This document shows, one piece after another, positions 53,779 through 62,512 of a stretch of 64,000 nt of DNA. Source of the stretch: Rhodanobacter sp. DHG33. Lineage in GTDB: Bacteria; Pseudomonadota; Gammaproteobacteria; Xanthomonadales; Rhodanobacteraceae. Both the position numbers and the translations under genes were made by a program. Where the stretch lies: contig NZ_JACYXM010000006.1 of the NCBI RefSeq assembly GCF_014843005.1, positions 186,001-250,000 on the forward strand, read 5' to 3'. The number at the start of each line of letters is the position of its first letter. Positions within the stretch are counted from its first letter, which is position 1. The notes under the pieces were generated by a model. That model had not been told where the DNA came from, searched no databases, and was given only the letters and a program-made list of their open reading frames with translations.

Positions 53779-56700
53779 TCAGTTGAACTGCCAGCGGAAC
53801 ACCAACTGGCCGACGCGTCCTGCCTGGAATGTGTTCGGCGACATGAAGGCGGCGTTGTACTGGCCGCCATTCGTGATGTTGGTGTTGTACGAGGTCACGG
53901 TCTGGCTGTTGAAGAGATTCATCACCTTCAGATCCAGCGAGAAGCTGTTCTTGTCGTAGGCCCAGTCGTAACCGATGTCCAGATCTACCTGCTTGTACGA
54001 CGGCAGGCGGCCGTAGCTGCCGCGGGTATAGATGATGGTGTTCGACGTCGGATTGCCGTTCAGCGCGTTCGGCAGGGTGTTGCAGTAGAACGCGTTGTTG
54101 TTGTTGGTCTGCCCGGACGAGATGTCCGTGCTGTTCGGGTACGGGTAGTTCGACAGACAGTCGATCGGGCCGCCCGCGTAATACGTCAGTGCACCGCCTA
54201 CGCGCAGGCCTTTCAGGAACTCGCCGTAGTGGGCGAACTTGTAGTAACCGAACACCTTGAACGTCGACGGGATATCGTCGCCCAGCCGACCGCCTGCGCC
54301 CTGCAGGAAGGCCGAGCTCGACAGCGCGCCGTCGTAGCCGGTGGCACCGGTGTTGTTGCCGCCGCCCTCGTAGTCGGTGGTGCCATCGGTGTTGCCGAAC
54401 TCGTTGCGCCAGGTGTAGGAGGCGCTGAGGTAGTAGGGCTCGTCGTCGGAGTACGCGTGATCCAGGGTCAGGCTGGCCTGGTAGATCCGGCGATGCAGCG
54501 ACGGATAGCCAAGATAGCTGGCCGGGAAGGTGTACATGCTCAGCGGGCTGTTGGGTCCGTTCAACTGCACCGGAATGGTGATGTCCTTGCCGGGAGTGAT
54601 CAGGTAGTCGCCGAGCAGCGAGGCGTTCGGATAGCCGTGGGCTTTGAGGTAGCTGGCCAGCTGGCCGGTGTTGCCGTCGATGTTCGGCAGGCCGGTGAGC
54701 TTGCTGGTGAACAGCGAGGCACCGGCGACCCAGTTGTCGCCCAGTTTCTGCTGGGCATAGACCACGAACTGGCGAAGCTTCGCGTTCTGCGTCGTGGTCG
54801 AAATGAACTGGTTGGGCGTCAGGTAGTGCAGGCCGCTGCCGTTGCTGCCCTGTACGCCGCCCACCTGGGTAAGGCCGGTCGGGACGCCATCGGGCGATAC
54901 ACCGGTGTACACATAGTAGGTGTTGGTGTGGATGTAGCCCGCGCCCGGCGTGCCGCCATAGGCATTGAAGTAGAGCGGGATGCCTTCGCTGTATTCGCCC
55001 GCGCTGGCGCCGATCTTCAGGCTGGAATCGCCGTGGACATCCCAGGCCACACCGACGCGGGGCACGAAGTTGCCCTTGCTGTACATCTTGACGTTGATGT
55101 TGTCGGTCATGGCGTAGTTGTCGTAACGACCGCCGAAGTATCCCGTCCAGTTGTCGGCGAAGTGCCAGCTGTCGGCCAGGTAGTAGCCGTAAGTGGGAGA
55201 GGTGTTGTAGTAGATGCGCGGCGCGTAGTTCGACGTCACGTACTTCGTGCCCGGCGCGAACGGCTGGCCGGTGGCTGGGTTGATGGTCTGGCCGTTGATG
55301 ACGCAGGCCTCCGTCGGGCCCGTCGCCGTGCTGCAGTAGGTGAAGGTGTACGTGTTGGGGTTCGGGATATTGGACTGCGCCATGCTGGGGCTGTATTGCT
55401 CGGCGCCGAACGTGATTTCATGGTTTTCGCTCGGATCCCACGTGAAGTCGATGCGCGATCCCATCATGCGGTACTTCAGGACGTAGTCGCTGCCTGCACC
55501 GTTGTGCGGCGGATTCGTGTTCTTTCCCGTGTCCGGGTCGTTGAACGTGATGTTCGGGACGTCGATGCCGTACAGGTTGTAGCTGGAGAAATACTGCTGC
55601 GAGGTGCCAGCCATCGCCGTGACGGAGAACGTGTCGGTGATCTGGCCGTGGTAGTTGGCGACCAGCATCTTGTCGTGCCACGCATTGCCGCTCCAGTTCT
55701 GCAGCGCGGGTGCCGCGCTGGAGGCGTCGAACGGCGTGGCCAGCGGGTACTGGGATTGTGCCTGGTAGGCGGTCTGGCGATCGCCGAACACGTTCAGCGT
55801 GTGGCCGGGCGCGATGTTCCAGGTGAGGTTGATCAGGAACTGTTTGTTGCGATTGGTGTTGAGGTTCTTGTTCGAGCTGTCGACGGTTGTGGTCGGGGTG
55901 CTGCCCTGTACGCCTTGGGCGTAGTTGTTCGGCTGGAGTTCGGCCAACGCGTAGAAGAACAGCGTGTCCTTCACGATGGGGCCGGATGCCCAGTAGTCCT
56001 GCAGCAGGCTGGGCGACCAGTGATTGGCCTGGTTGTTGTTTACGATCTGCCCGTTGAGGTTGTAGGTGGTCTTGAGGTTCTCGTTGAGCATGCCCGAGGC
56101 TGGCGTGAACGCGAGATCGACACCGCCCTTGAAGTCGTTCGAACCCTGCTTGATCGTGCCGGAGACGATGCCGCCCATGGCGCTGCCGTACTTCGCGTCC
56201 ATGCCGCCGTTGATGGTGGACACGCTGGCCAGGGCTTCGTTCGGGATCTTGTCCGGCGCGCCTCCCTGCTGCATGTCGGTCACGTTGAATTCGTTGATGA
56301 AGTACCGGTTCTCTGTGCCCGATGCGCCATTGAACTGCGGCGAGTTGCCGTGCGAGCTGGTGATGGCGGCCACGTTCGATTGCATCGAAGCCACGGCGAG
56401 CAGATCCGGATTGATCAGCGGCAGCCGGTTGATCTCGGTCGAGGTCCAGGTCTGCACCTGCTGGCTGGTCGTGACGTCGATCGCATTGACCGTGGGGCGG
56501 CTGGCGTTGACGGTCACCGAGTTCAGGTTGGTCACGTTCTTGCCGGCCGCACTCGCGAAAACGACGGCGCTGTTGGAGCCGGCGAGCACGCTCACGCCGC
56601 GCTGATCGACGACCTGACCGTCGCGCAGCAATTTGACGACATAATCGCCGGGCATCAGGCCGGTAACCACGTAGCGGCCGTTGGCATCGGCATGCGCAGT

Positions 56701-56859
56701 GCTGTCGTAGCCCGTCGCCGGATTGGTTACTTCTGCCGTGACATTCTTGCCCTCGGGCAAATTGCCGTAGACGCCGCCTGTAATGGCCTGCGCGTACGCC
56801 GCGCTGCTGACCAACAGCGTCGCGACAATTGCCGTGGATAGCACACTCTTGCGATACAT
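53779..56859 (-). CDS. Oar-like TonB-dependent receptor under locus operators
   Basis: 1026-aa outer-membrane receptor from ATG 56859 with GGGAGGGGG upstream. Signal peptide residues ~1-24 (LLVSSAAYAQA); carboxypeptidase-regulatory-like domain (~25-95: NVTAEVTNPATGYDSTAHAD, GDYVVKLLRDGQ); plug with LNSVTVNASRPTVNAIDV and ENRYFINEFNVTDMQQGG; barrel end GQLVFRWQFN. It is a distant homologue of the receptor at 13950, but unlike that one it has a strong promoter flanked by two copies of the LacI-type palindrome. Cargo may be a glycopeptide rather than a free glycan, judged from Oar-type relatives; this is an inference. Confidence 0.93.
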   Translation of the reverse strand: MYRKSVLSTAIVATLLVSSAAYAQAITGGVYGNLPEGKNVTAEVTNPATGYDSTAHADANGRYVVTGLMPGDYVVKLLRDGQVVDQRGVSVLAGSNSAVVFASAAGKNVTNLNSVTVNASRPTVNAIDVTTSQQVQTWTSTEINRLPLINPDLLAVASMQSNVAAITSSHGNSPQFNGASGTENRYFINEFNVTDMQQGGAPDKIPNEALASVSTINGGMDAKYGSAMGGIVSGTIKQGSNDFKGGVDLAFTPASGMLNENLKTTYNLNGQIVNNNQANHWSPSLLQDYWASGPIVKDTLFFYALAELQPNNYAQGVQGSTPTTTVDSSNKNLNTNRNKQFLINLTWNIAPGHTLNVFGDRQTAYQAQSQYPLATPFDASSAAPALQNWSGNAWHDKMLVANYHGQITDTFSVTAMAGTSQQYFSSYNLYGIDVPNITFNDPDTGKNTNPPHNGAGSDYVLKYRMMGSRIDFTWDPSENHEITFGAEQYSPSMAQSNIPNPNTYTFTYCSTATGPTEACVINGQTINPATGQPFAPGTKYVTSNYAPRIYYNTSPTYGYYLADSWHFADNWTGYFGGRYDNYAMTDNINVKMYSKGNFVPRVGVAWDVHGDSSLKIGASAGEYSEGIPLYFNAYGGTPGAGYIHTNTYYVYTGVSPDGVPTGLTQVGGVQGSNGSGLHYLTPNQFISTTTQNAKLRQFVVYAQQKLGDNWVAGASLFTSKLTGLPNIDGNTGQLASYLKAHGYPNASLLGDYLITPGKDITIPVQLNGPNSPLSMYTFPASYLGYPSLHRRIYQASLTLDHAYSDDEPYYLSASYTWRNEFGNTDGTTDYEGGGNNTGATGYDGALSSSAFLQGAGGRLGDDIPSTFKVFGYYKFAHYGEFLKGLRVGGALTYYAGGPIDCLSNYPYPNSTDISSGQTNNNNAFYCNTLPNALNGNPTSNTIIYTRGSYGRLPSYKQVDLDIGYDWAYDKNSFSLDLKVMNLFNSQTVTSYNTNITNGGQYNAAFMSPNTFQAGRVGQLVFRWQFN

Positions 56860-57089
56860 GGGTTTCCCCCTCCCTTCGCCTATTGGCTTCGCTGTCAATT
56901 GAGTAATTGAGCGCCCCGTTGTTTCGGTGTTTCGAGGGGCACAAATCCGCCCGCGGTTCATGGTGGTTGCCATGGACCTTTTGCATCGTTCCGGGAATTG
57001 CAGACTGGCTTGGCTGCAGGTGTGTGCCGCAGACCGGACAGTCGCCACGCCGTCTTTTCCCCTAGACCTCCCCTGTATCTCCCCAGGAA

Positions 57090-57105
57090 TTTAGATCGAT
57101 CTAAA
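57090..57105. promoter_or_regulatory. Candidate LacI-type operator, site 4 (perfect palindrome)
   Basis: TTTAGATCGATCTAAA is a perfect 16-bp palindrome here and extends to 20 bp (AATTTAGATCGATCTAAATT, 57088-57107). It lies just downstream of the predicted start of receptor transcription and is the best example of the motif in the window. Confidence 0.88.
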
Positions 57106-57132
57106 TTTCACGGAAAGATACTGCGCCCACTA

Positions 57133-57161
57133 TGGATAAAACAGCGACATCTCTTTGTCAA
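57133..57161 (-). promoter_or_regulatory. Sigma-70-type promoter of Oar-like receptor gene
   Basis: On the minus strand, TTGACA (57156-57161, consensus -35), a 17-bp spacer and TATCCA (57133-57138, weak -10). Transcription would start near 57126, giving a ~265-nt leader. Operators lie on both sides. Confidence 0.6.
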
Positions 57162-57167
57162 CAGGAA

Positions 57168-57183
57168 TTTGTATTGATCTAAA
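57168..57183. promoter_or_regulatory. Candidate LacI-type operator, site 5
   Basis: TTTGTATTGATCTAAA matches at 13 of 16 positions, with one perfect half. It lies 6 bp upstream of the -35 box; centre-to-centre distance to site 4 is 78 bp. Confidence 0.65.
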
Positions 57184-57734
57184 TTTGTATGGCAAAACGA
57201 CTGGTCCGCAGGGAGCTCGTGCTGCGTGCGACAGGCTTCTTCGCGCGGCCGAAATCAAGGGTGATTTGGTGACGAATTCAGCGCGTCGGCATCACATATC
57301 CCGATATTCCTGGATCCGGAAATAATGCGAGCGTTTAAGTGATGGGCTGCTGGAATGCCGCGTTATTGACGATAATGTCGATGACGATGCACGGGGATTA
57401 TCGGGCAGGGCGCATCGGTTAGATGCCTGCGGGCAACCCATGAGCGCCAAGCGTACTTTCCTTTTGCGCACAACCGTGCGCAATGTCGCAGTCAGTCAGG
57501 TCATACGGCTTCGCGGTGGCCAGTTAATGGCAATGTGGAGGCGTGGCCGTTATTCCCATGCTCGGATCTCATTCGAGAATGATCGATGGGAATCCAGCGC
57601 TCCTTTGAGCGGAGCGAGTGGCGAAGAAGGCTGGCCATCCATGGCATTTCGCGGTGAGCTTTGTTCTTCTTTGGCCCGGCACTCGGCGTGGGCGTTCGGC
57701 GAGAACGGCAGATGATCGTTGAAGTCGGGTGCCG

Positions 57735-58970
57735 TTATCGGCGCCCGTGCAATTGCAGCAGCTCGTAGCATGCGCCCATGGTGTGATAGTCCACCTTGCC
57801 GGCAGGGCTCTTCTCGTCGCTGTACTTGCGGTTGTCGCGCGTGAGGATGCGGTACCAGGCGCCGTATTCGTGATCGACGAAGTGCTTCCACGAATAGGCC
57901 CACAGCTTGTCGTGCCATGCGGAGTAGCTGGCGTCCCCGGTACGTGCATGGAGCAGGGCGGCGGCAGCGAGCGACTCGGCCTGCACCCAGAAATACTTGT
58001 CGTCGTCGCACACGCTGCCGTCGGGCGCGAAGCCGTAGCAGAGGCCGCCATGCACCTCGTCCCAGGAATGCTTCACCGCGGTGTCGAACAGGTGGCGAGC
58101 GACGGGAAGGATCCAGTGTTCCTCGCGGTTGCGTTCCAGCAGCAGCGGCTCGAGGATCATCAGCAGCTTGGCCCACTCGGTCTGGTGGCCGGGCTGGAAG
58201 CCCCAGGGGCGGAACAGGTGCTTGGGGTTGTCCTTGTTGTAGTCCCAGTCGATGCGCCACTGCGCGTCGTAGTGCTCCCACACCAGGCCATCGGCCAGCG
58301 CGGCCTGGCGGCGCGTCATGTGGTCGGCGAGCGTGAGCGCGCGGTCGAGGTAGCGCACATCGTCGCTGGCCTGGTACGCGGCGAGCATCGCCTCGCACAT
58401 GTGCATGTTGGCGTTCTGGCCGCGATAGCTGCTGAAGTTCCAGTCGGCATCGGCCTCGTCGCGGTACAGGCCTGCCTCGGCGTCCCAGAAGCGGCGTTCC
58501 AGCAGATCCCAGGTTTCGTCCATCCACGCGGCGGCTTCGGCGGCGCCGGCCTTGCGCGCGCTGGAATAGGCCAGCAGCACGAAGGCGACACCATAGGCAT
58601 GGTTGGTACGGTCTTCCGCCACGCCGTCGCGGATCGTCCATGCATAGCCGCCGCTCTGCGCATTGCGGTGCACGTCGCGCAGGTAGCTCAGGCCGTGGCG
58701 AGTGGCATCGCGGTATTCGGCGGCGAGCTTCGCGTCGTCGGCGAACTCGATGGCCGCCATCGCGTAGTTGAAGACGAAGCGCGTGCTACTCACCAGGTGG
58801 CGATGGCTGCGGTCGTAGATCGTGCCGTCGTCCTTGTAGTAGTGGAAGAAGCCGCCGGCGGGATCGATGGCATGCGGGTGGTAGAACGCCATGGTGTCGG
58901 CGATGTGCCGGCGCAGGAAGGCGGGCGAATTGAAATCGGGCAGCGGCGTGGCGGGCAGTACGTGGGGCAT
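57735..58970 (-). CDS. Mannose isomerase / N-acylglucosamine 2-epimerase-family enzyme
   Basis: 411-aa (alpha/alpha)6-barrel protein of the AGE superfamily. Typical motifs are AIDPAGGFFHYY, STRFVFNYAMA, NANMHMCEAMLAAY, FRPWGFQPGHQTEWAKLL, SWDEVHGGLCYGF and DYHTMGACYE, with catalytic histidines in the HQTEW and YHTM motifs. Length and motifs fit D-mannose isomerase (YihS-type and its Xanthomonas relatives), which makes fructose from mannose, better than GlcNAc 2-epimerase. The fructokinase gene 11 bp upstream in the same operon supports this. Cytoplasmic. Confidence 0.9.
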   Translation of the reverse strand: MPHVLPATPLPDFNSPAFLRRHIADTMAFYHPHAIDPAGGFFHYYKDDGTIYDRSHRHLVSSTRFVFNYAMAAIEFADDAKLAAEYRDATRHGLSYLRDVHRNAQSGGYAWTIRDGVAEDRTNHAYGVAFVLLAYSSARKAGAAEAAAWMDETWDLLERRFWDAEAGLYRDEADADWNFSSYRGQNANMHMCEAMLAAYQASDDVRYLDRALTLADHMTRRQAALADGLVWEHYDAQWRIDWDYNKDNPKHLFRPWGFQPGHQTEWAKLLMILEPLLLERNREEHWILPVARHLFDTAVKHSWDEVHGGLCYGFAPDGSVCDDDKYFWVQAESLAAAALLHARTGDASYSAWHDKLWAYSWKHFVDHEYGAWYRILTRDNRKYSDEKSPAGKVDYHTMGACYELLQLHGRR

Positions 58971-58981
58971 GGATGCAGGAC

Positions 58982-59956
58982 TCAGGAATGGGATGCCATG
59001 AAGGCAAGAACTTCGTCGGTGGTGGGCAGCGAGACGAACGAGCCTTGCCGTGTCACCGCGATCGCGGCGGCGGCGGCGGCGTAGCGCAGCGTGGCGTGCA
59101 GGCGCGGCAGCGTAGTGACCAGCGTGTCGAGGTCGCCTGCGCCGATCCGCTGTTCGGCCAGCTGCTGCAGCAGGCCGCCCACGAAGGCGTCGCCTGCGGC
59201 CGTGCTGTCCACCATCGGCACGCGGTAGGCGGGCAGTTCGCCATCGGCGTCAGGGTGGAACCAGCGCAATGCGTTGGGGCCGTCAGTGACTATCAGCAGG
59301 CGCGTGTGGCCTTGCCACAGGCGCTCCAGCAAGGCGTCTTCGCCGTCCACCGCCAGCCACGCGAATTCTTCCGCACTGAGTTTCACCAGGTCGGCAAGCT
59401 GCAATGCCGGCCAGACATCCGCGCGCGCATCCACGTTGCGCGGCCACAGCGCGGGACGCAGGTTGAGGTCGAAGCTCACCAGGGCGCCGGAAGCCCGCGC
59501 GCGGCGCATGCCTTCGCGCGTGGTTTCCGCGGCGGCGGGTTCCGTCATGCTGTTGGAGCAGATGTGGAAGACGGCGGTGTCGTCGAATGCATCCGCGTGG
59601 AAGTGCTCGGGACGGAACAGCAGGTCGGCCGAAGGCGGCCGATAGAAGCTGAAACTGCGGTCGCCGTGCGCGTCCAGCGCCACGAAGGCCAGGGCGGTGT
59701 TCGCCTCGCCGGTGCGCTCCACGTCGCGGGTGTCCACGTTGGCGTGCTTCAGGCTGTCCAGCAGCAGGTCGCCGAACAGGTCGGTGCCCAGCATGCCGGC
59801 GAAGCGTGCGGCGCCGCCCAGCTTCGCCACCGCCACCGCCACATTGGCGGGTGCACCGCCGGCGAAGGGCACGAAGGCGCGCGGATAACCGTGCGGGTCG
59901 CGGCCCTCGGCATGGAAATCGATCAGTGCTTCGCCGAAGCAGAGTACGGAAGGCAT
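58982..59956 (-). CDS. PfkB-family fructokinase
   Basis: 324-aa ribokinase-fold kinase. Substrate-side motifs are LCFGEALIDF and PFAGGAPANVAVAVAKLGG; the catalytic signature is DSTAAGDAFVGGLL, an AAGD variant of the usual GAGD with the base aspartate kept. With the isomerase after it, mannose would go to fructose and then fructose 6-phosphate, by-passing mannose 6-phosphate isomerase. Start ATG 59956 is 14 bp from the transporter stop, so the genes are co-transcribed. Other 2-keto-sugar kinases of PfkB type cannot be excluded. Confidence 0.92.
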   Translation of the reverse strand: MPSVLCFGEALIDFHAEGRDPHGYPRAFVPFAGGAPANVAVAVAKLGGAARFAGMLGTDLFGDLLLDSLKHANVDTRDVERTGEANTALAFVALDAHGDRSFSFYRPPSADLLFRPEHFHADAFDDTAVFHICSNSMTEPAAAETTREGMRRARASGALVSFDLNLRPALWPRNVDARADVWPALQLADLVKLSAEEFAWLAVDGEDALLERLWQGHTRLLIVTDGPNALRWFHPDADGELPAYRVPMVDSTAAGDAFVGGLLQQLAEQRIGAGDLDTLVTTLPRLHATLRYAAAAAAIAVTRQGSFVSLPTTDEVLAFMASHS

Positions 59957-59970
59957 GGTGCGGATAACCC

Positions 59971-61287
59971 TTAGCGGACGGCGGCGTCGCGGATCTTCGA
60001 TCCGCTGCGGCCGTAGAAAATGATGTAGGCGTAGCAAAGCAGCGGCAGCACGAAGGCGTGCTGGATGCCGATTTGGTCGGCCAGCACGCCCTGCAGCAGC
60101 GGCACCAGCGCGCCGCCGACGATGGCCATGATGAGCAGGCTGGACGCCTTGTCGGTGAGCGGCCCCAGTCGTTCGATGCCCAGCGCGAAGATGGTGGGAA
60201 ACATGATGGAGTTGAACAGGCCGACGGCAATGATGCTGACCATCGCCACGTTGCTCGAGCTCAGCATGCTGGTCACCACCAGCAGGCCGGCAATGGCGGC
60301 GAACGCCGCCAGCAGCTTGCGCGGATCGAGCCACGCCAGCAGCGCGGAGCCGAACAGCCGGCCGACCATCGCGCCGCCCCAGTACAGCGACACGTAGTGC
60401 GAAGCCTGCTGCTCGCTGATGTGGCCGATCTGCGGCAGGGAGATGTAGTTGATCATGAAGCTGCCGATCGACACCTCGGCGCCCACGTAGCAGAAGATCG
60501 CGATCACGCCGAACTTCACGTGCGGTACGCGCAACGCGTCGAGCAGAGTGTGCTTGCCGCCGCTGGCCAGCTGGGTGTTCTCGGACAGCGAGGGCAGGCG
60601 GAACAGCCAGACGATCACCGCCAGCAGCACCAGCACCAGCGCCAGGCCAAGGTATGGCCCCTGCACGGATTGCGCTTCGTGGGTGCGATAGGCCAGCTGC
60701 TGCGCGGCGGGCAGCGCATCGATCTGCGCGCCGCTCAGCACCGTGTTGGAGAGGATCAGCCAGGCGCCAAACAGCGGCGCCAGCGTGGTGCCTAGCGAGT
60801 TCAGCGCCTGCGCCAGGGTGAGGCGGCTGGAGCCGGTGCGCGCGGGGCCGAGCAGGGCCACGTACGGATTGGCCGCCACCTGCAACACGGTGATGCCGGT
60901 GGCCAGCACGAACAGCGCGCCGAGGAACAGCGCGTAGCTGTGCCATTGCGCCGCGGGCCAGAAGGCCGCCGCGCCCACGCCGGCGATCGCCAGACCGGTC
61001 ACCATGCCGCGCTTGAAGCCCAGCCTCTCCACCAGCCAGCCCGAAGGCAGCGACATCAGGAAGTACGCGCCGAAGAAGGTGAACTGCACCAGCATCGCGC
61101 GGGTGTAGTCCAGCTCGAACACCGCCTTGAGATGCGGGATCAGGCTGTCGTTCAACGCCGTGAGGAAGCCCCACATGAAGAACACCGCGGTGGTGACCGC
61201 GAATGCGCCGGGGTAGTCGGTGTAGCGGCCGCTGTCGGCACCGTTGCTCACGGTGGAAGAAGGCGATGGAGCGGAGGCAAAGGCCAT
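59971..61287 (-). CDS. FHS-type MFS sugar permease (GluP/FucP-like)
   Basis: 438-aa inner-membrane symporter with ~12 spans. Hallmarks of the fucose:H+ / glucose-galactose symporter group are FFMWGFLTALNDSLIPHLK, LVQFTFFGAYFLMSLPSG and LQVAANPYVALLGP. Relatives carry fucose, glucose, galactose or mannose; the operon context favours mannose, with released fucose as an alternative. ATG 61287 is chosen; an in-frame ATG at 61395 would overlap the lacI gene by 86 bp and add non-homologous residues. It starts 22 bp after lacI. Confidence 0.93.
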   Translation of the reverse strand: MAFASAPSPSSTVSNGADSGRYTDYPGAFAVTTAVFFMWGFLTALNDSLIPHLKAVFELDYTRAMLVQFTFFGAYFLMSLPSGWLVERLGFKRGMVTGLAIAGVGAAAFWPAAQWHSYALFLGALFVLATGITVLQVAANPYVALLGPARTGSSRLTLAQALNSLGTTLAPLFGAWLILSNTVLSGAQIDALPAAQQLAYRTHEAQSVQGPYLGLALVLVLLAVIVWLFRLPSLSENTQLASGGKHTLLDALRVPHVKFGVIAIFCYVGAEVSIGSFMINYISLPQIGHISEQQASHYVSLYWGGAMVGRLFGSALLAWLDPRKLLAAFAAIAGLLVVTSMLSSSNVAMVSIIAVGLFNSIMFPTIFALGIERLGPLTDKASSLLIMAIVGGALVPLLQGVLADQIGIQHAFVLPLLCYAYIIFYGRSGSKIRDAAVR

Positions 61288-61309
61288 TCGTTTCCCCAGG
61301 GACGGAAGA

Positions 61310-62368
61310 TCAGGCGGTAGCTGGCGGGCAACTGCTGCCGCGCACGACCAGTTGCACCGGTACCACGATGCGTTGCGGTTCGGCTTGTGGCTCACGCAGG
61401 CGCTGCAGCAGCAATTCGGCAGCCTGCTTGCCGCGCGCGCGCGGCGTGGAGGCCAGCGTGGTGAGCGGCGGCGCGCTGAGCCCGGCTTCGGCGATGTCGT
61501 CGAAACCGGTGACGGCGAAGTCGCGGCCGGGCTGGATGCCGCGCTGGTACAGGCCCAGCATCAGGCCCAGCGCCACCGCGTCGTTGTAGCAGACGGCGGC
61601 CGTAGGGGCGGGCGATTCGAAGAACAGCGCACCGCATTGCGCCGCGGCGTCCACGCGGTTCGGTGCGCATTCGATGCGCCAATGCGGCTCGATGCGCAGG
61701 CCGGCCGCCTTCATCGCCTCGACGTAACCGGCATGGCGCTGCTGGCAGGAGCTGGAGGCGGCATGGCCGCCGAAGAAGGCGATGCGCTTCTGGCCCAGCG
61801 CGATCAGGTGTTCGGTGGCCAGGCGTGCGCCACGCTGGTTGTCCAGCATCAGCCGGTCCCACGGCGCGTCGGGCGAAACCTTGCCGGCGAGTTCGCGGTT
61901 GAACAGCAGCAGCGGCGTGCGCACGCCGATGGTCCTGAGCACCTGGCCGGCATCGCTGCCTTCGGCGGGCGAGAGGATCACGCCCGCCGGGTCGTGTTCC
62001 AGCAGCGAACCCAGCACGGCCTGTTCGCGCGTCACCGATTCGCCGGTGCTGCCGAGCAGGGTGACGTAACCGCCTCCGCCCAGCGCCTCGTCCACGCCGG
62101 TGGCGAACTCGGCGAAGAACGGGTTGGCGAGGTCGTTCAGCACCAGTGCGATGCTGGACGAGGTGCGCCGGCGCAGGTTGGCGGCGGCACGGTTGTACAC
62201 GTACCCCTGCCTGCGCAATTCTTCTTCGACGCGGGCGCGCGTGAGCTTGTTCACCAGCGGGCTGCCGCGCAGCACCAGCGACACGGTGGCGCGCGAGACG
62301 TCGCAGCCTGCGGCGATGTCGGCGAGGGTTACTTTGCGGTTGGCGTGAGGCGTGCTGTCCGTGGCCAT
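61310..62368 (-). CDS. LacI-family repressor, probable regulator of the N-glycan/mannose locus
   Basis: 352 aa. Helix-turn-helix residues ~13-36 (VTLADIAAGCDVSRATVSLV), hinge helix near residues 55-65 (YNRAAANLRRR), then a periplasmic-binding-like sugar domain (IALVLNDLANPFFAEFATGV, GVRTPLLLFNREL, AVTGFDDIAEAGLSAPPLTT). First gene of the operon with the transporter, kinase and isomerase. Two palindrome variants lie between it and the divergent GH92 gene, as expected for autoregulation. Mannose, fructose or a phosphorylated derivative is the likely inducer; this is an inference from the operon. Confidence 0.94.
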   Translation of the reverse strand: MATDSTPHANRKVTLADIAAGCDVSRATVSLVLRGSPLVNKLTRARVEEELRRQGYVYNRAAANLRRRTSSSIALVLNDLANPFFAEFATGVDEALGGGGYVTLLGSTGESVTREQAVLGSLLEHDPAGVILSPAEGSDAGQVLRTIGVRTPLLLFNRELAGKVSPDAPWDRLMLDNQRGARLATEHLIALGQKRIAFFGGHAASSSCQQRHAGYVEAMKAAGLRIEPHWRIECAPNRVDAAAQCGALFFESPAPTAAVCYNDAVALGLMLGLYQRGIQPGRDFAVTGFDDIAEAGLSAPPLTTLASTPRARGKQAAELLLQRLREPQAEPQRIVVPVQLVVRGSSCPPATA

Positions 62369-62384
62369 GCTCGTCGTTTGGGCG

Positions 62385-62400
62385 ATTGGAACGATCAAAA
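62385..62400. promoter_or_regulatory. Candidate LacI-type operator, site 6
   Basis: ATTGGAACGATCAAAA matches the palindrome at 12 of 16 positions and shares TTGGAACGATC with site 7. It lies 17 bp before the lacI start, suiting autoregulation. Confidence 0.6.
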
Positions 62401-62475
62401 TGTACCGGAAGCCTGCCGCATGCGGTTCCGCGATGCAACATGCATGGATGTGCGGAGCGATGCTAGCGTTCGGGA

Positions 62476-62491
62476 CTTGGAACGATCTAAA
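62476..62491. promoter_or_regulatory. Candidate LacI-type operator, site 7
   Basis: CTTGGAACGATCTAAA, 13 of 16, with one perfect GATCTAAA half; 22 bp before the GH92 start. Centre distance to site 6 is 91 bp. Confidence 0.7.
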
Positions 62492-62512
62492 AATCCAGAC
62501 AGGGTGAGGCGC

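Larger units (their letters stand above)
56860..57734. other. 875-bp intergenic region between TonB receptor and mannose isomerase genes
   Basis: The left third holds the receptor promoter and two operators, listed separately. The right part (57240-57734) has no supported gene; a 91-codon plus-strand frame at 57440 has no ribosome site or family resemblance. No clear terminator for the isomerase operon was identified. Confidence 0.5.

Noticed and set aside
57440-57715. 91-codon plus-strand frame between TonB receptor and isomerase
   Set aside because: No ribosome site, no recognisable fold or family, composition unlike neighbours.
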